The notes: a model not told the origin generated them from the sequence alone. Counted from the first letter of the stretch, positions 1 through 9,702 are shown. The stretch is DNA of 44,853 nucleotides from Chlorogloea sp. CCALA 695 (GCF_003003885.1 NZ_PVWN01000036.1:1-44853), one strand, 5' to 3'. Translations and numbers: made by a program.

Positions 1-190
1 AAACGACATCGAGCCGTGGGTAAAGAAACTGGCACTCGCGAGCTAGAATGAGCGCTTCAACAACACTTGATCTCAGCGTCGTTCGCGGCGGCTAGTACGA
101 AAAACTTTATCGTTCTAGAAGTCTTTGGGGAGCCACCTTCGGGCAATTTGGTACTTTGTCCACGCTTACACTAAATCATTACTTCCGTAG
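1..190 (+). pseudogene. IS1-family transposase, decayed C-terminal fragment
   Basis: The first 48 bases read KRHRAVGKETG-type residues, a typical IS1 transposase block. After a frame change near base 45-50, the second frame gives ERFNNT, then RRLVRKTLSF, then RAIWYFVHAYTKSLLP, ending in TAG at 188-190. These are the successive C-terminal blocks of cyanobacterial IS1-like transposases; the Glu of ERFN is the last DDE residue. At least one frameshift and two internal stops (after ERFNNT and after LSF) show it is dead. The 5' part lies outside the window. Only 32 bases separate the relic from pyrC, so the pyrC promoter may lie inside it. No terminal inverted repeat could be defined with confidence. 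Confidence 0.75.
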
Positions 191-222
191 GACTACTAAT
201 TTTTTAACTGTCAAAAATTACC

Positions 223-1545
223 ATGCCCATTAATTCCAGCTTACTTATCCGCCACGCCACAATTATGCTTCCTAATGGGGAATTTATAGTTGGAGATGTG
301 CTGGTGCGCGATCGCTTAATTGTCCAAGTTGCTCCAGAAATTTCTATCCCAGGTATTCAAGAGATAGACGCAACAGGGTTAACTTTGTTGCCAGGAGTTA
401 TTGACCCCCAAGTACACTTTCGTGAACCAGGCTTAGAACACAAAGAAGACCTGTTTACCGCTAGTTGTGCCTGTGCCAAGGGTGGAGTTACATCTTTTTT
501 AGAAATGCCTAACACGCGCCCGTTAACCATCACTCAGCAAGCTCTTGATGACAAGCTGCAACGGGCGGCGCAAAAGTGTGTAGTTAATTATGGTTTTTTT
601 ATTGGTGCTACTTCCGAAAACTTACCAGACTTACTAACGGCTCATCCCACTCCAGGCATAAAAATCTTTATGGGTTCGATGCACGGCCCATTGCTAGTAG
701 ATACAGAAGCAGCCTTAGAGGCGATTTTTGCCCAAGGGCAGCGTTTAATTGCCGTCCATGCTGAAGATCGCGCCAGAATTGAGCAAAGGCGGTTAGAATT
801 TGCCGGAATCCACGATCCAAAAATTCATTCGCAAATTCAAGACAATCAAGCGGCTTTACTTGCTACTCAACTTGCGGTAAAACTGGCTAATAAGTATCAA
901 CGCCGCCTGCATATTTTGCACTTGTCAACCGCCGAAGAAGCAGAGTTTTTGCGTCAAGATAAGCCAAGCTGGGTAACGGCGGAAGTAACGCCCCAACACT
1001 TGCTATTAAATACTAATGCTTATGATACCATCGGCTCTTGGGCGCAGATGAATCCGCCTCTGCGATCGCAGCGCGATAACGAAGTTCTCTGGAAAGCTTT
1101 ATTAGATGGGGTTATAGACTTTATTGCTACCGATCACGCGCCTCATACTTTAGCAGAAAAAGCCCAAGAATATCCCCTTACGCCCTCTGGAATGCCTGGA
1201 GTAGAAACATCGCTCCCCTTAATGCTAACGGCTGCTAAAGAGGGACGATGTACAGTGGCGCAGGTGGCAAATTGGATGTCTACCGCCGTAGCTAAAGGTT
1301 ACGGTATTGCTAATAAAGGTGCGATTTCTCCGGGCTATGATGCAGATTTAGTATTGGTAGACTTAAATACTTATCGCCCAGTGGTACGGGAGGAATTGTT
1401 AACTAAATGCGGTTGGAGTCCTTTTGAAGGCTGGAAACTTACGGGATGGCCAGTAATTACTATTGTTGGCGGTCAAATTGTCTACGAAAACGGCAAAGTA
1501 AATACACAACTGCGGGGTGAAGCTTTAAAGTTTACTAATAATTAA
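223..1545 (+). CDS. pyrC: Dihydroorotase (class I-like)
   Basis: A 440-residue cytosolic amidohydrolase that cyclises N-carbamoyl-aspartate to dihydroorotate in de novo pyrimidine synthesis. The metal-site block DPQVHFREPG is at residues 61-70, GIKIFMGS near 145-152 (Lys147 is a candidate bridging lysine), HAED at 179-182, HILHLS at 230-235 and the catalytic DHAPH at 304-308. MPNT at 95-98 and NPPLRSQRD near 277-285 are substrate-binding blocks of this family. The first His of the usual H-x-H metal pair is Gln63 here; I recall the same D-x-QVHFREPG block in a dihydroorotase subgroup of cyanobacteria and Bacteroidetes, so this is probably normal for the subgroup. It is monocistronic, downstream of an IS1 relic, and convergent with the LysE gene. 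Confidence 0.93.
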   Translation: MPINSSLLIRHATIMLPNGEFIVGDVLVRDRLIVQVAPEISIPGIQEIDATGLTLLPGVIDPQVHFREPGLEHKEDLFTASCACAKGGVTSFLEMPNTRPLTITQQALDDKLQRAAQKCVVNYGFFIGATSENLPDLLTAHPTPGIKIFMGSMHGPLLVDTEAALEAIFAQGQRLIAVHAEDRARIEQRRLEFAGIHDPKIHSQIQDNQAALLATQLAVKLANKYQRRLHILHLSTAEEAEFLRQDKPSWVTAEVTPQHLLLNTNAYDTIGSWAQMNPPLRSQRDNEVLWKALLDGVIDFIATDHAPHTLAEKAQEYPLTPSGMPGVETSLPLMLTAAKEGRCTVAQVANWMSTAVAKGYGIANKGAISPGYDADLVLVDLNTYRPVVREELLTKCGWSPFEGWKLTGWPVITIVGGQIVYENGKVNTQLRGEALKFTNN

Positions 1546-1558
1546 TTACGAGATATTT

Positions 1559-1580
1559 CCCCCCCCTTTTTTTAAGGGGG
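1559..1580. terminator. C-run/G-run hairpin between pyrC and the LysE gene
   Basis: CCCCC-TT pairs with AA-GGGGG around a five-T loop (7-bp stem, 1562-1580). It sits just after pyrC and contains the LysE stop codon. There is no clear U-tract on either side, so termination is only a guess from position. Confidence 0.35.
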
Positions 1581-2237
1581 ATTTCCGAGGAAATTTAAGT
1601 TACGGGCTGTACTCAAAACATCTTCTAAAGCTACTTTTATTCCTAACCCAATTAAAATTACTCCCATAGTTTTTTCTAGATAATGAGACATCGATAAAAA
1701 CCGATTTTTAACAATGGGGTGAGAAATCGTTATTGCTAATAAGGTAAACCAGCTTAAAGTAAACACAAACATTTGCAATCCGTAAAGCGCTCTTAAGCTT
1801 GCAGGCGTATTTGGGCTAATAACTTGGGTAAATAAACTAAAGAAAAATAAAGTAACTTTTGGGTTAAGTATATTAGTTACGAAGCCAATTTTTATTGCTT
1901 GTAATCTAGTGAGGTCGTGCTTTGATTTTTCTGTTGTATTTTTTCTATTTGGTTTAGCTTTTAAGGATTTGTAGCCAATGTAAATTAAATAAGCTGCGCC
2001 TAAAAGTTTGATGGTTGAAAATAAAATAACTGATTTAGAAATAATTAGCCCAATTCCAACTAGCGTATAAGTTACATGAACTAAAATCCCTAAAGATATA
2101 CCCAAAGCTGAATAAATGCCCGTACGGCGAGAATAGATTAAACTATTGCGACAAATAATAGCAAAATCAGGGCCAGGACTCATAATTGCTACTAACTGAA
2201 TAAGCGTAATAGTTAGTATTTGAGCATCTAAAGACAT
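1572..2237 (-). CDS. LysE/RhtB family amino-acid exporter
   Basis: A 221-residue inner-membrane protein of the LysE/RhtB family, which exports amino acids or related small molecules. The N-terminal segment with SPGPDFAIICRNSL at about residues 20-33 is the family signature, followed by a Gly-rich helix (YSALGISLGILVH) and IYIGYKSLKAK. About six hydrophobic segments are visible, and the length is typical for the family. The substrate cannot be read from sequence. It is the last gene of a probable minus-strand operon, starting 8 bases after the tsaE stop. Its stop codon lies inside the C/G-run hairpin. Confidence 0.88.
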   Translation of the reverse strand: MSLDAQILTITLIQLVAIMSPGPDFAIICRNSLIYSRRTGIYSALGISLGILVHVTYTLVGIGLIISKSVILFSTIKLLGAAYLIYIGYKSLKAKPNRKNTTEKSKHDLTRLQAIKIGFVTNILNPKVTLFFFSLFTQVISPNTPASLRALYGLQMFVFTLSWFTLLAITISHPIVKNRFLSMSHYLEKTMGVILIGLGIKVALEDVLSTARNLNFLGNPP

Positions 2238-2245
2238 AGTTATTT

Positions 2246-2716
2246 TTATAACAATTCATCTAATTCGAGCGAAAGACCAAAATCACAAATTTCTACCTGT
2301 CTTTGGTCGTTTTCATAAGTTAAAGATAATTTTAAATAAGCTGGCGGTTTAAATACCAATCTCTCCGCCCATTCAATGGCAACAATTCCTAAAGGATATT
2401 CCCACTCATTCCAGTAACTTTCTAAATTCAACTGCTTAACTTCTTCAGTTTGTAAACGATATAAGTCTAGATGATACAGAGGTAAACGTCCTTGAGTGTA
2501 CTCGTTAACTAGGGTAAAAGTTGGGCTAACAATTGCTTCGGTAATTCCCAAACCTTTACCAATTCCTTGAACTAAAGTAGTTTTACCACTACCTAAATTT
2601 CCCTCTAATAAAAGTACGCTACCAGCAGCTAAAAGTTGTCCTAACTTTATCCCCAATAGTTGCGTAGCTTCCGCATCAGCTAGTAAAATTTTCAAAGGGG
2701 TTGCACCTTTAACCAT
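2246..2716 (-). CDS. tsaE: tRNA N6-threonylcarbamoyladenosine synthesis ATPase TsaE
   Basis: A 156-residue P-loop ATPase that works with TsaD and TsaB to make the t6A37 modification on tRNAs reading ANN codons. The Walker A motif [10 protein letters not shown] is at residues 38-47, the family switch [10 protein letters not shown] at 64-73 and the LYHLDLYRL block at 80-88. A WAERL motif follows in the C-terminal third. The length matches the family. Its ATG lies inside the end of yvcK (8-base overlap), so the two are probably translationally coupled. Confidence 0.93.
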   Translation of the reverse strand: MVKGATPLKILLADAEATQLLGIKLGQLLAAGSVLLLEGNLGSGKTTLVQGIGKGLGITEAIVSPTFTLVNEYTQGRLPLYHLDLYRLQTEEVKQLNLESYWNEWEYPLGIVAIEWAERLVFKPPAYLKLSLTYENDQRQVEICDFGLSLELDELL

Positions 2717-4100
2717 AAGAGCGACTGTACCAACGCAATAAGACTCCTGCTAGACGCTGAGGATTGTGTCTAACTACACCCGTTGCCTCATCTTCATCCA
2801 TAACATTTGCTAGAATAACGCGCCGCCCTAACTTTGTAACCAATTCACGATCAAGAAATACTGGATGGGAGTCTTCTTGAGCATAACGTTTTAAACTGCG
2901 GGGAGATGGATCTTGTTTGTGGACTAGCACGGCATTAAATAAATTTTCTCCACAAGCATTATCGATCGCTCTAATATGATCGGAAACGGTATAACCATGA
3001 GTTTCCCCAGCTTGAGTCATAATATTACACACGTAAATGCAGGGTACGGGGGGAACTCTACCGCCTCTGTTGCGCCTTAAAGCGATCGCTTCTGTTATTT
3101 CTGGTACTAATAAATTAGGGATAACGCTCGTGTAAAGGCTGCCAGGCCCAATAATAATACAATCGGCTTCTTCAATAGCTTGGATTACTTTAGGTAAGGC
3201 GGGAGGATTTGCGGGAATACTACCAATTTTGAGAATGCTTCCCCCAGCTTCGGTAATATTTGACTCGCCTTCAATTATTCGCCCGTCGGCTAATTCTGCC
3301 CACAAGCGCATATCCGATAGAGTTGCAGGTAATACTTTACCTCTTACTGCCAATACATCAGAACTTGCTGCAATCGCTCTTTCCAAGTCTCCGGTAATAT
3401 CACTCATTGCTGTCAAAAACAGATTACCAAAACTATGACCCGTTAAACCATCACCTGCTGTAAATCGATACTGAAATAGCTCCGTTAGCAGTGTTTCCTC
3501 TGATGCCAGCGCCGCTAAACAGTTGCGAATGTCTCCCGGTGGCAAAACACCATTTTCTCTCCGCAATCGCCCAGAGGAACCGCCGTCGTCTGCTACGGTG
3601 ACAATTGCTGTAATGTTGTTACTATAAGTTTTCAGTCCTCTAAGTAAGGTTGATAAGCCTGTACCACCGCCAATTACAACAATTTTTGGTCCACGATGTA
3701 AGCGACGGTAACTAAGTAATACGTCGATTAATTCTTCTTCACCTTCGGGTCTTAAAACTTCGGTAATTGAACTAAGTGTACGAGTTTGTCCCCAAAAAAC
3801 TAAGAGTATCCCCAATAGTAAGATTAATGGGCCGCTAATATAGTTTGGCAAAAAATTAGCGATCGCGCTTACTAAGTCTTGAATGAGTTGAATTGCATAA
3901 AAAATGGGTGTCAGTTTCACCCATATAGCCAAACCCAAAGCTGCAAGTACCACACCACCAGCACTTATTAGCAACCAGCGCTTAACCGATAATCCTGGCG
4001 AAAGCCATTTAAACCACTGGCTAAGTCTATACTGAGTCCGATTGCGCGACTCTTGCCTAAATAGGTTTATAACTTGTTTGAAATAATAGCTGATGGACAT
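2709..4100 (-). CDS. yvcK: Gluconeogenesis factor YvcK/CofD-like protein with membrane anchor
   Basis: A 463-residue protein. Residues 138-463 form the YvcK/CofD-like Rossmann domain: GGGTGLS at 144-150, then [13 protein letters not shown] and [10 protein letters not shown] blocks, and [13 protein letters not shown] further on. In firmicutes YvcK binds UDP-sugars and affects cell-wall and carbon metabolism; the cyanobacterial role is not known to me. The N-terminal 110 residues add two membrane segments (about 42-63 and 88-103), giving a membrane-anchored form. It is the first gene of a yvcK-tsaE-lysE minus-strand run and divergent from ruvC across a 357-base gap with a strong inverted repeat. 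Confidence 0.9.
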   Translation of the reverse strand: MSISYYFKQVINLFRQESRNRTQYRLSQWFKWLSPGLSVKRWLLISAGGVVLAALGLAIWVKLTPIFYAIQLIQDLVSAIANFLPNYISGPLILLLGILLVFWGQTRTLSSITEVLRPEGEEELIDVLLSYRRLHRGPKIVVIGGGTGLSTLLRGLKTYSNNITAIVTVADDGGSSGRLRRENGVLPPGDIRNCLAALASEETLLTELFQYRFTAGDGLTGHSFGNLFLTAMSDITGDLERAIAASSDVLAVRGKVLPATLSDMRLWAELADGRIIEGESNITEAGGSILKIGSIPANPPALPKVIQAIEEADCIIIGPGSLYTSVIPNLLVPEITEAIALRRNRGGRVPPVPCIYVCNIMTQAGETHGYTVSDHIRAIDNACGENLFNAVLVHKQDPSPRSLKRYAQEDSHPVFLDRELVTKLGRRVILANVMDEDEATGVVRHNPQRLAGVLLRWYSRSYG

Positions 4101-4308
4101 AGGCTAACTTGACCGCAGGATGATACACCAGATAGCTAGTAAGCAAGGCTGTTTGAGTCTTAATTTAGGCTTATCCGTTCATTACTTTACTAGCTTTGAG
4201 GACGTTGAGGTTTACTTTTTAGTTGCGCTAACGGTTTGTAGATGACAACACATATCTTATCTAATTAAGGTTCAATAAAACTATCCAAGTGCTTCCCTTG
4301 GCATAAAA

Positions 4309-4358
4309 TATTTCCTAAATTAACAATTTAGAGTTATTAATTGTTAATTTAGGAAATA
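4309..4358. repeat. 20-bp perfect inverted repeat in the yvcK-ruvC divergent region
   Basis: Arms 4309-4328 and 4339-4358 are exact reverse complements (20 bp, AT-rich) around a 10-base loop. It is followed on the plus strand by AATAAGTTTTTTA. It lies between two divergent genes, where no terminator is expected, so it may end a short transcript, act as a regulatory leader, or be a small repeat element. The rest of the 4101-4457 gap is AT-rich and shows no gene I can support. Confidence 0.8.
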
Positions 4359-4457
4359 ATAAGTTTTTTACAGTTAACTATCTTATTATTTCACTTAGTT
4401 ATTTTAGATGTAAAAATGCTAAATACATCTTTTTTACAGTACCTTTAAGGCTTTCGG

Positions 4458-4988
4458 ATGAAAAAACGTATTTTAGGCTTAGATCCGGGTTTGGCTATTT
4501 TAGGTTTTGGAACCATTTGTTATCAAGCAAAACAACCTCCAGTTATGGACTTATCCAATTCTTCTAACCTGATAGCTCAAGTAGTAAGTAAGTCAGTAAC
4601 CCTATTAGATTTTGGCGTAATTAAAACTAATGCTAAAGAAGAAATGGGTAAGCGACTTTGTATTATTTACGACGACTTAAATACACTGATGGAGCAATGG
4701 AAGCCCGATCTGGTCGCTGTGGAAAAGTTGTTTTTTTATCGGATGGCAAATACTATTACGGTAGCTCAGGCTAGGGGGGTACTGATGTTAGTATTAGCGC
4801 AACATAAAGTTCCTTTTGTTGAGTTTACACCTGCTCAAATTAAGCAAGCACTTACAGGCTGGGGTAATGCGGATAAGCAAGAGGTACAATCGGCTGTAGC
4901 ACGAGAATTAGAGTTAGATTATATTCCGCACCCTGATGATGCGTCGGACGCTTTAGCAGTGGCGTTAACAGCATCTTTTCAATTATAA
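4458..4988 (+). CDS. ruvC: Holliday junction endonuclease RuvC
   Basis: A 176-residue RNase H-fold nuclease that resolves Holliday junctions with RuvAB. Acidic catalytic residues are visible: Asp9 in LGLDPGL, Glu89 in VAVEKLFF, and Asp161/Asp164 in [10 protein letters not shown]. The [13 protein letters not shown] block (132-144) is the conserved DNA-contact segment. Compared with E. coli RuvC as I recall it, there is an insertion of about 20 residues after strand 1 (about 23-45: QAKQPP through VVSKS). No good Shine-Dalgarno precedes the ATG. The gene is divergent from yvcK and convergent with the PP2C gene. Confidence 0.92.
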   Translation: MKKRILGLDPGLAILGFGTICYQAKQPPVMDLSNSSNLIAQVVSKSVTLLDFGVIKTNAKEEMGKRLCIIYDDLNTLMEQWKPDLVAVEKLFFYRMANTITVAQARGVLMLVLAQHKVPFVEFTPAQIKQALTGWGNADKQEVQSAVARELELDYIPHPDDASDALAVALTASFQL

Positions 4989-5028
4989 AAATGTGGCAGG
5001 TTTTGTTTCATAGCCTAAAGAGAAAACT

Positions 5029-6870
5029 TTAATATTGATTTAATAAATTACATTTCATTGCGACAATTGTTGCATTATCACGAGCGCCTCTTGTTAATAC
5101 TAAATCAATCGTATTATTCACTGCTAATTTTAAGTTTAGATTTACTGTAAAAATTTCTGCTAACTCCGTTGGAGGTATTAAGTCCCATACCCCATCGGAG
5201 CAAAGTATCACAATATCGTCTTGTTCTAAAAGTATTGATAATTCTGAATCAAAAGATTGCAATGTTTGTACATAGCTAGGATCTAAAATGTCTTTTGAAC
5301 CAATGCACTTAGTCAATACATTTCGCTTTTTGTGTTTGTAACTTTCTGCATAGGTAATATCACCTCTCGCAAGGAGCATAGCCACTAAAGAATGATCTTC
5401 GCTCAGTTGACATATCATATTTTTGCGAATCAAATAAATGCGACTATCTCCTACGTGGGCAATTCTTAAATGGCGTGAATTAGCCCAAACTACACTTAAA
5501 GTAGTACCACCTTTAATCACATTTTCCCTAACATATTTATTTGCTTTTTTAACTACAGCAACTAACCATTCGTTGCATTTTTCTTCACTATAATCAAAAC
5601 AATCAATAGGTGTTTCTATTACTTTTTTTACTGCCAAATAACTAGCAAGTTCTCCGTGGGCTAAACCTCCCATTCCATCAGCTAAAACTGCCAAAATTAT
5701 ATTTTTGTAACTGCTAGAATATTGCTGAATTCCATAACTATCTTCGTTATGCAGACGTTGCATTGATAGCCCAATTGTAGAGCGACTTGCTACGTCCCAC
5801 TGCACCTTGCAACTACTAACTGTTTGTTGTGTTTCCTTTAAAACTTCTGTTAATTGAGCTAGGGAAATTCGTTCATCTACAATAGGGAAAAGACAAAGGC
5901 TAATAATTTGATGAATGCCTGGTATGGGTAGAATAGTCGAGAAACTAACATTAGGCTTAGTATTGGGCAATTGTTGGTAAATAGCCTGGTAGAGCAAAAC
6001 ACCTATAATATAAGCACTCATTCCTGCACTAACCGGACAATCAAAAGCAATTTCTGGAGCGCAATACTTAGTCTCTCTAACAAATACAACCTTTTCACCG
6101 ACAAGACGAATATTAGTTAAATCAAAAAATTTGATTGTCGAATTAACTTGAATAAATTGAGGGATTACTTGAAAAAAACACCAATCTTGCTGATAAGCTT
6201 GCTGAAATAATTGGCAAACTTGATTAGTTACTTCTAAAGCTAATTCGTAGCTGTGTTTTTTCTGTAACCAAATATCTAAAGTTTGTGCTTCTGTTGGCAG
6301 ATAACTTAGTAAAATTAGTTTTGAATTGGGTGAGATGTTAGGAAGTTCTGCGGAGTCATCTTCTAAATAGTCATAGTTTTCGGTTTCTTCCCAATCGCCA
6401 TCAAAGTAGCTTTCAGTATTTGTTACAACGTTGTCATTATTAGCTGTTTGATTTAGGTCTAATTTGTTCGCAGAGTTACTCTTTGTTAAATAATTTTCAA
6501 GTACAAAGTCAGTTTGTTGAATGAACTTTGTATCTAAGTTTGGGTAATTAAAGCTTCCTTCTGAACTACCCTCTTTAGAAATGTTTGAAAATAGTTCTAC
6601 TTCTTCTATGCAAAAAGTAATAAGTTCAGATATTGCGCTATTTTCTTTAAGTACGTGGCGTAACTGCAATTCACAGCTAAGTCCGCCATCCACATCGCCA
6701 ATACGCAGTAAACCTGGCTTCTTAAAATTTAGGTTGGGATCAGTTCCAATTTCTTGAATGGTGACTTGGTAATAATTTACATCAGCAAATTTACCTAAAT
6801 GTAATTGGACGACAAGATAAAAGTTATTTAGTTGAAAACAGGTATCCTCTTTAACAATTAGACAGGACAT
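5029..6870 (-). CDS. PP2C-type Ser/Thr phosphatase with kinase-like N-terminal region
   Basis: A 613-residue protein. Residues about 360-610 are a complete PP2C phosphatase: RLHNEDSYG (372-380), ADGMGG (397-402), GGTTLS, HVGDSRIYL, SEDHSLV, CSDGVWDL and GARDNATIV, with all metal-binding Asp residues present. It should dephosphorylate Ser/Thr residues in the cytosol. Residues about 185-348 look like a degenerate protein-kinase lobe: a hinge-like LPTEAQTLDIWLQ, a FFDLTNI in the DFG position (248-254), an intact APE (271-273), an SAYIIGVLLYQAIYQQLP helix (285-302) and an Arg334 block like subdomain XI. The HRD motif is absent (VIPQ instead), so it would be a pseudokinase. Residues 1-180 are acidic and not recognised. 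No transmembrane helix is obvious. Confidence 0.9.
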   Translation of the reverse strand: MSCLIVKEDTCFQLNNFYLVVQLHLGKFADVNYYQVTIQEIGTDPNLNFKKPGLLRIGDVDGGLSCELQLRHVLKENSAISELITFCIEEVELFSNISKEGSSEGSFNYPNLDTKFIQQTDFVLENYLTKSNSANKLDLNQTANNDNVVTNTESYFDGDWEETENYDYLEDDSAELPNISPNSKLILLSYLPTEAQTLDIWLQKKHSYELALEVTNQVCQLFQQAYQQDWCFFQVIPQFIQVNSTIKFFDLTNIRLVGEKVVFVRETKYCAPEIAFDCPVSAGMSAYIIGVLLYQAIYQQLPNTKPNVSFSTILPIPGIHQIISLCLFPIVDERISLAQLTEVLKETQQTVSSCKVQWDVASRSTIGLSMQRLHNEDSYGIQQYSSSYKNIILAVLADGMGGLAHGELASYLAVKKVIETPIDCFDYSEEKCNEWLVAVVKKANKYVRENVIKGGTTLSVVWANSRHLRIAHVGDSRIYLIRKNMICQLSEDHSLVAMLLARGDITYAESYKHKKRNVLTKCIGSKDILDPSYVQTLQSFDSELSILLEQDDIVILCSDGVWDLIPPTELAEIFTVNLNLKLAVNNTIDLVLTRGARDNATIVAMKCNLLNQY

Positions 6871-6901
6871 ATTAGCAAGTATATTTATGGAAAATAACTA
6901 T

Positions 6902-6950
6902 CCTAGAATAATTTATTAATTTATCTAAGTATTATTGATAAGATTCTAGG
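6902..6950. repeat. Stem-loop upstream of the PP2C gene
   Basis: CCTAGAAT (6902-6909) pairs with ATTCTAGG (6943-6950), with an inner TTATC/GATAA pair. On the plus strand it is followed by CTATTTTTTAAC, as in a factor-independent terminator, yet no plus-strand gene precedes it. It sits 32 bases upstream of the PP2C start, so it may be a leader structure. Confidence 0.5.
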
Positions 6951-7045
6951 CTATTTTTTAACTGTTGCCAAAAACAAAAGCTAGAAAGCTAATAAATTCA
7001 TCAAGTATTTGCATCTAGTCTATGTTTGTAAACTTTTAACAATAC

Positions 7046-7084
7046 AAAAAAAACAATTAAGAAGGCTACAATTCCCTCTTAATT
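7046..7084 (-). terminator. Rho-independent terminator of argD
   Basis: Read on the minus strand, AATTAAGA pairs with TCTTAATT (7077-7084 with 7055-7062) and inner GG/CC pairs. It is followed by an eight-T run (complement of 7046-7053). It lies 43 bases past the argD stop. Confidence 0.7.
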
Positions 7085-7127
7085 ATTTTCCTGAAAATTT
7101 GGATAAACAATAAAGTGCGATCGCTTA

Positions 7128-8405
7128 CTAAACCAAAACTTTCATCGCCTGTTCTACAGCCTGTAAAGCCGTGTTGACCTCAGACTCAGAAACAATTAAT
7201 GGTGGCACAAAACGAATAACTTTGGGCCCAGCAGGAACAAGCAATAAGCCTTCACTCATTGCCGCCTTGACTACATCGCCAGAAGTTAAGGGAATATTTT
7301 GAGCTAGTTCCATGCCATTAATTAAACCCCAACCGCGCACTTCTGCGACAATATTTGAATATTTCGCAGCCAAGGCTTGCAAGCCAGTTCTTAGTTGTTC
7401 GCCGCGCTCAATGACGTTTTGGAGCAAGGAGTCGCCTTCTATAGTTTCTAGGACGCATAGCGCCGCCGCACACGCAAAGGGATTGCCCCCAAAGGTACTA
7501 GCATGATCGCCAGGGGTAAAGACATCGCAAAAAGACTTACACAGCACGGCTCCGATTGGGATACCACCGCCCAAACCTTTAGCACTGGTAAAGACATCTG
7601 GCTCAATACCTAAGTTTTCGTAACCCCATAGTTTGCCAGTTCTCCCTACACCTACTTGCACCTCATCAAGCATCAATAAAATGCCCGTTTCGTCGCAAAT
7701 ATCGCGGAGACGTTGGAAATAAGCGCGATTTCCAGGACGCACGCCGCCCTCTCCCTGCAAGGGTTCTATCAAAATTGCCGCCACACCGCGATCGCCTGCA
7801 TCTAGTTCAGTGATTGCCGTTTCTACAGCTTTGATATCGTTGTAAGGGACGTAATGAAAACCTGGAACTAAAGGACTAAAATCTTTTTGGTACTTTGGCT
7901 GCCCAGTAGCTGTAATAGTTGCTAAAGTGCGTCCGTGAAAGCTATCTTTGGCAGTTAAAATAATTGGCTCATCAATTTTTTTTACTGTATGGGCGTACTT
8001 ACGGGCAAGTTTAATCGCACCTTCATTTGCTTCTGCGCCAGAATTGCAGAAAAACACCCGCTCCGCGCAAGAAGTATCGATTAACTTTTTCGCCAATTGA
8101 CCTTGAACGGGAATATAGTACAAGTTGGAAACATGATGCAGAGTTTTAATTTGCCGTGTTACTGTTTCAACTAAGGCGCTGTGAGCGTGTCCTAGGGTAC
8201 AAGTAGCAATCCCCGCTACAAAGTCTAGATATTCTCGTCCTTGAGTGTCCCAAACCTTGCAGCCTGCGCCCCTTTCCAAGGCTAAGGGAAAGCGCCCGTA
8301 GGTAGTCATTACCGATTCGTTGAAGCTAGTGGGATCGTAGGTATTACCCAGTACGGGGGCAGATTCGGCGGGCATAGAAAGATTTGCAACTAAATCTATA
8401 CTCAT
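7128..8405 (-). CDS. argD: Acetylornithine aminotransferase
   Basis: A 425-residue class III PLP aminotransferase that converts N-acetylglutamate semialdehyde to N-acetylornithine in arginine synthesis. The FFCNSGAEANEGAIKLARK block binds PLP phosphate; ILIEPLQGEGGV and LLMLDEVQVGVGRTGK contain the cofactor-contacting Glu and Asp; the Schiff-base Lys is in TSAKGLGGG. About 25 residues precede the usual family start. A Shine-Dalgarno AAGGAG lies about 8 bases before the ATG, supporting this start. Closely related GABA or ornithine transaminases are possible, but the motif set and length favour ArgD. A terminator follows. Confidence 0.92.
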   Translation of the reverse strand: MSIDLVANLSMPAESAPVLGNTYDPTSFNESVMTTYGRFPLALERGAGCKVWDTQGREYLDFVAGIATCTLGHAHSALVETVTRQIKTLHHVSNLYYIPVQGQLAKKLIDTSCAERVFFCNSGAEANEGAIKLARKYAHTVKKIDEPIILTAKDSFHGRTLATITATGQPKYQKDFSPLVPGFHYVPYNDIKAVETAITELDAGDRGVAAILIEPLQGEGGVRPGNRAYFQRLRDICDETGILLMLDEVQVGVGRTGKLWGYENLGIEPDVFTSAKGLGGGIPIGAVLCKSFCDVFTPGDHASTFGGNPFACAAALCVLETIEGDSLLQNVIERGEQLRTGLQALAAKYSNIVAEVRGWGLINGMELAQNIPLTSGDVVKAAMSEGLLLVPAGPKVIRFVPPLIVSESEVNTALQAVEQAMKVLV

Positions 8406-8598
8406 TAATTACTCCTTAAAGGCTTATTTATTTTTATCAAGTTTAATCGCTGGCAGTTAAAACTTTTGTTTGATTTGATTCAACTAGCAATATTTACCCA
8501 GAAATTTGGCGATCGCCTAAAACTAAAGTCGGCTGAATTTGACTCTAGAATTTTTAAGGTTGCTTAAACCATACTACTTATTACATAAATCAATCTCG

Positions 8599-8604
8599 TA
8601 TAAT
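8599..8604 (+). promoter_or_regulatory. Candidate -10 element of the potassium channel gene
   Basis: A consensus TATAAT lies 32 bases before the GTG start at 8636. No good -35 box is seen at 16-18 bases upstream, so support is the -10 and its position only. Confidence 0.35.
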
Positions 8605-8635
8605 CCAACAAAGCTAACCGCGACGGCAAACACTT

Positions 8636-9702
8636 GTGTACTCAACCTTCGAGCAAAAATATAACCGCATCCAAAAAGAGTTATTTGCTGGTGCTGTAGC
8701 CCTTGGCGGTGTCTTTCTAATTGGCACTTTGTGGTACTGGCTGGTAGAGGGGTGGACGTGGGAAGATGCGGCTTACATGACCGTGATTACTCTTGCTACT
8801 GTTGGTTTTGGGGAAATTAACCCTTTAGGCAACCGGGGGCGTTTGTTTACTATCTCCCTGATTTTAATGGGAGTGGTTACGATTGGTTATATTGTTAATC
8901 GTTTTACAGAAGCTCTAATTGGAGGTTACTTTCAAGAAGGAATTAGACTTAGGCAACAACGGCGGGCAATGGAATCACTTACAGGACATTATATTATTTG
9001 TGGTTGCGGACGCATTGGGCAACAAGTGGCTTTAGAATTTGCCGCCGAGGGGGTTTTATTTGTCACTGTTGACTTAAATATTGCTTCAATTCAAACGGCG
9101 CAGGAATTGGGACATATTGCAGTTCAAGGGGATGCTACCTTAGATGAAACTCTGCACAAAGTTGGCATTGAAAGGGCGGTAGGATTGGTGGCGGCGTTGC
9201 CTTCGGATGCTGAAAATTTGTATACGGTGCTGTCGGCAAAAACTTTAAATCCTAACATTCGGGCGATCGCTCGCGCCAGTAACAGAGAAGCGTTGCAGAA
9301 GCTCCAACGAGCAGGAGCCGACGCTGTAGTCTCTCCCTACATCACTGGTGGTAAAAGGATGGCTGCGGCGGCACTCAGACCCCAAGTAATGGATTTTGTT
9401 GATGGTATCCTCACCGGAGCCGACCGAGAGTTGTATATGGAAGAATACCGTCTAGATCCGGCGGTTTGTCCCTGTATTGGTCAAAGTCTAAGAGAAGCAA
9501 GGTTGCGGAGTCAGTCGGGGGCTTTGGTACTAGCTATTCGTCGAGTTGATGGGAGCTTGATTGGTGGGCCGACGGCGGAAACTATTTTGATGGCGGGAGA
9601 CTTGCTAATTTGTATGGGTACGGCGGAACAGTTGCGACAAATTAATCAAATTTTAGGCCCAATTGGTCATCGAGTTCCGCGTCCGCCTAAGCACGGTAAC
9701 AA

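Noticed and set aside
4989-5028. 13-residue plus-strand frame after ruvC
   Set aside because: Too short and without any supporting signal.
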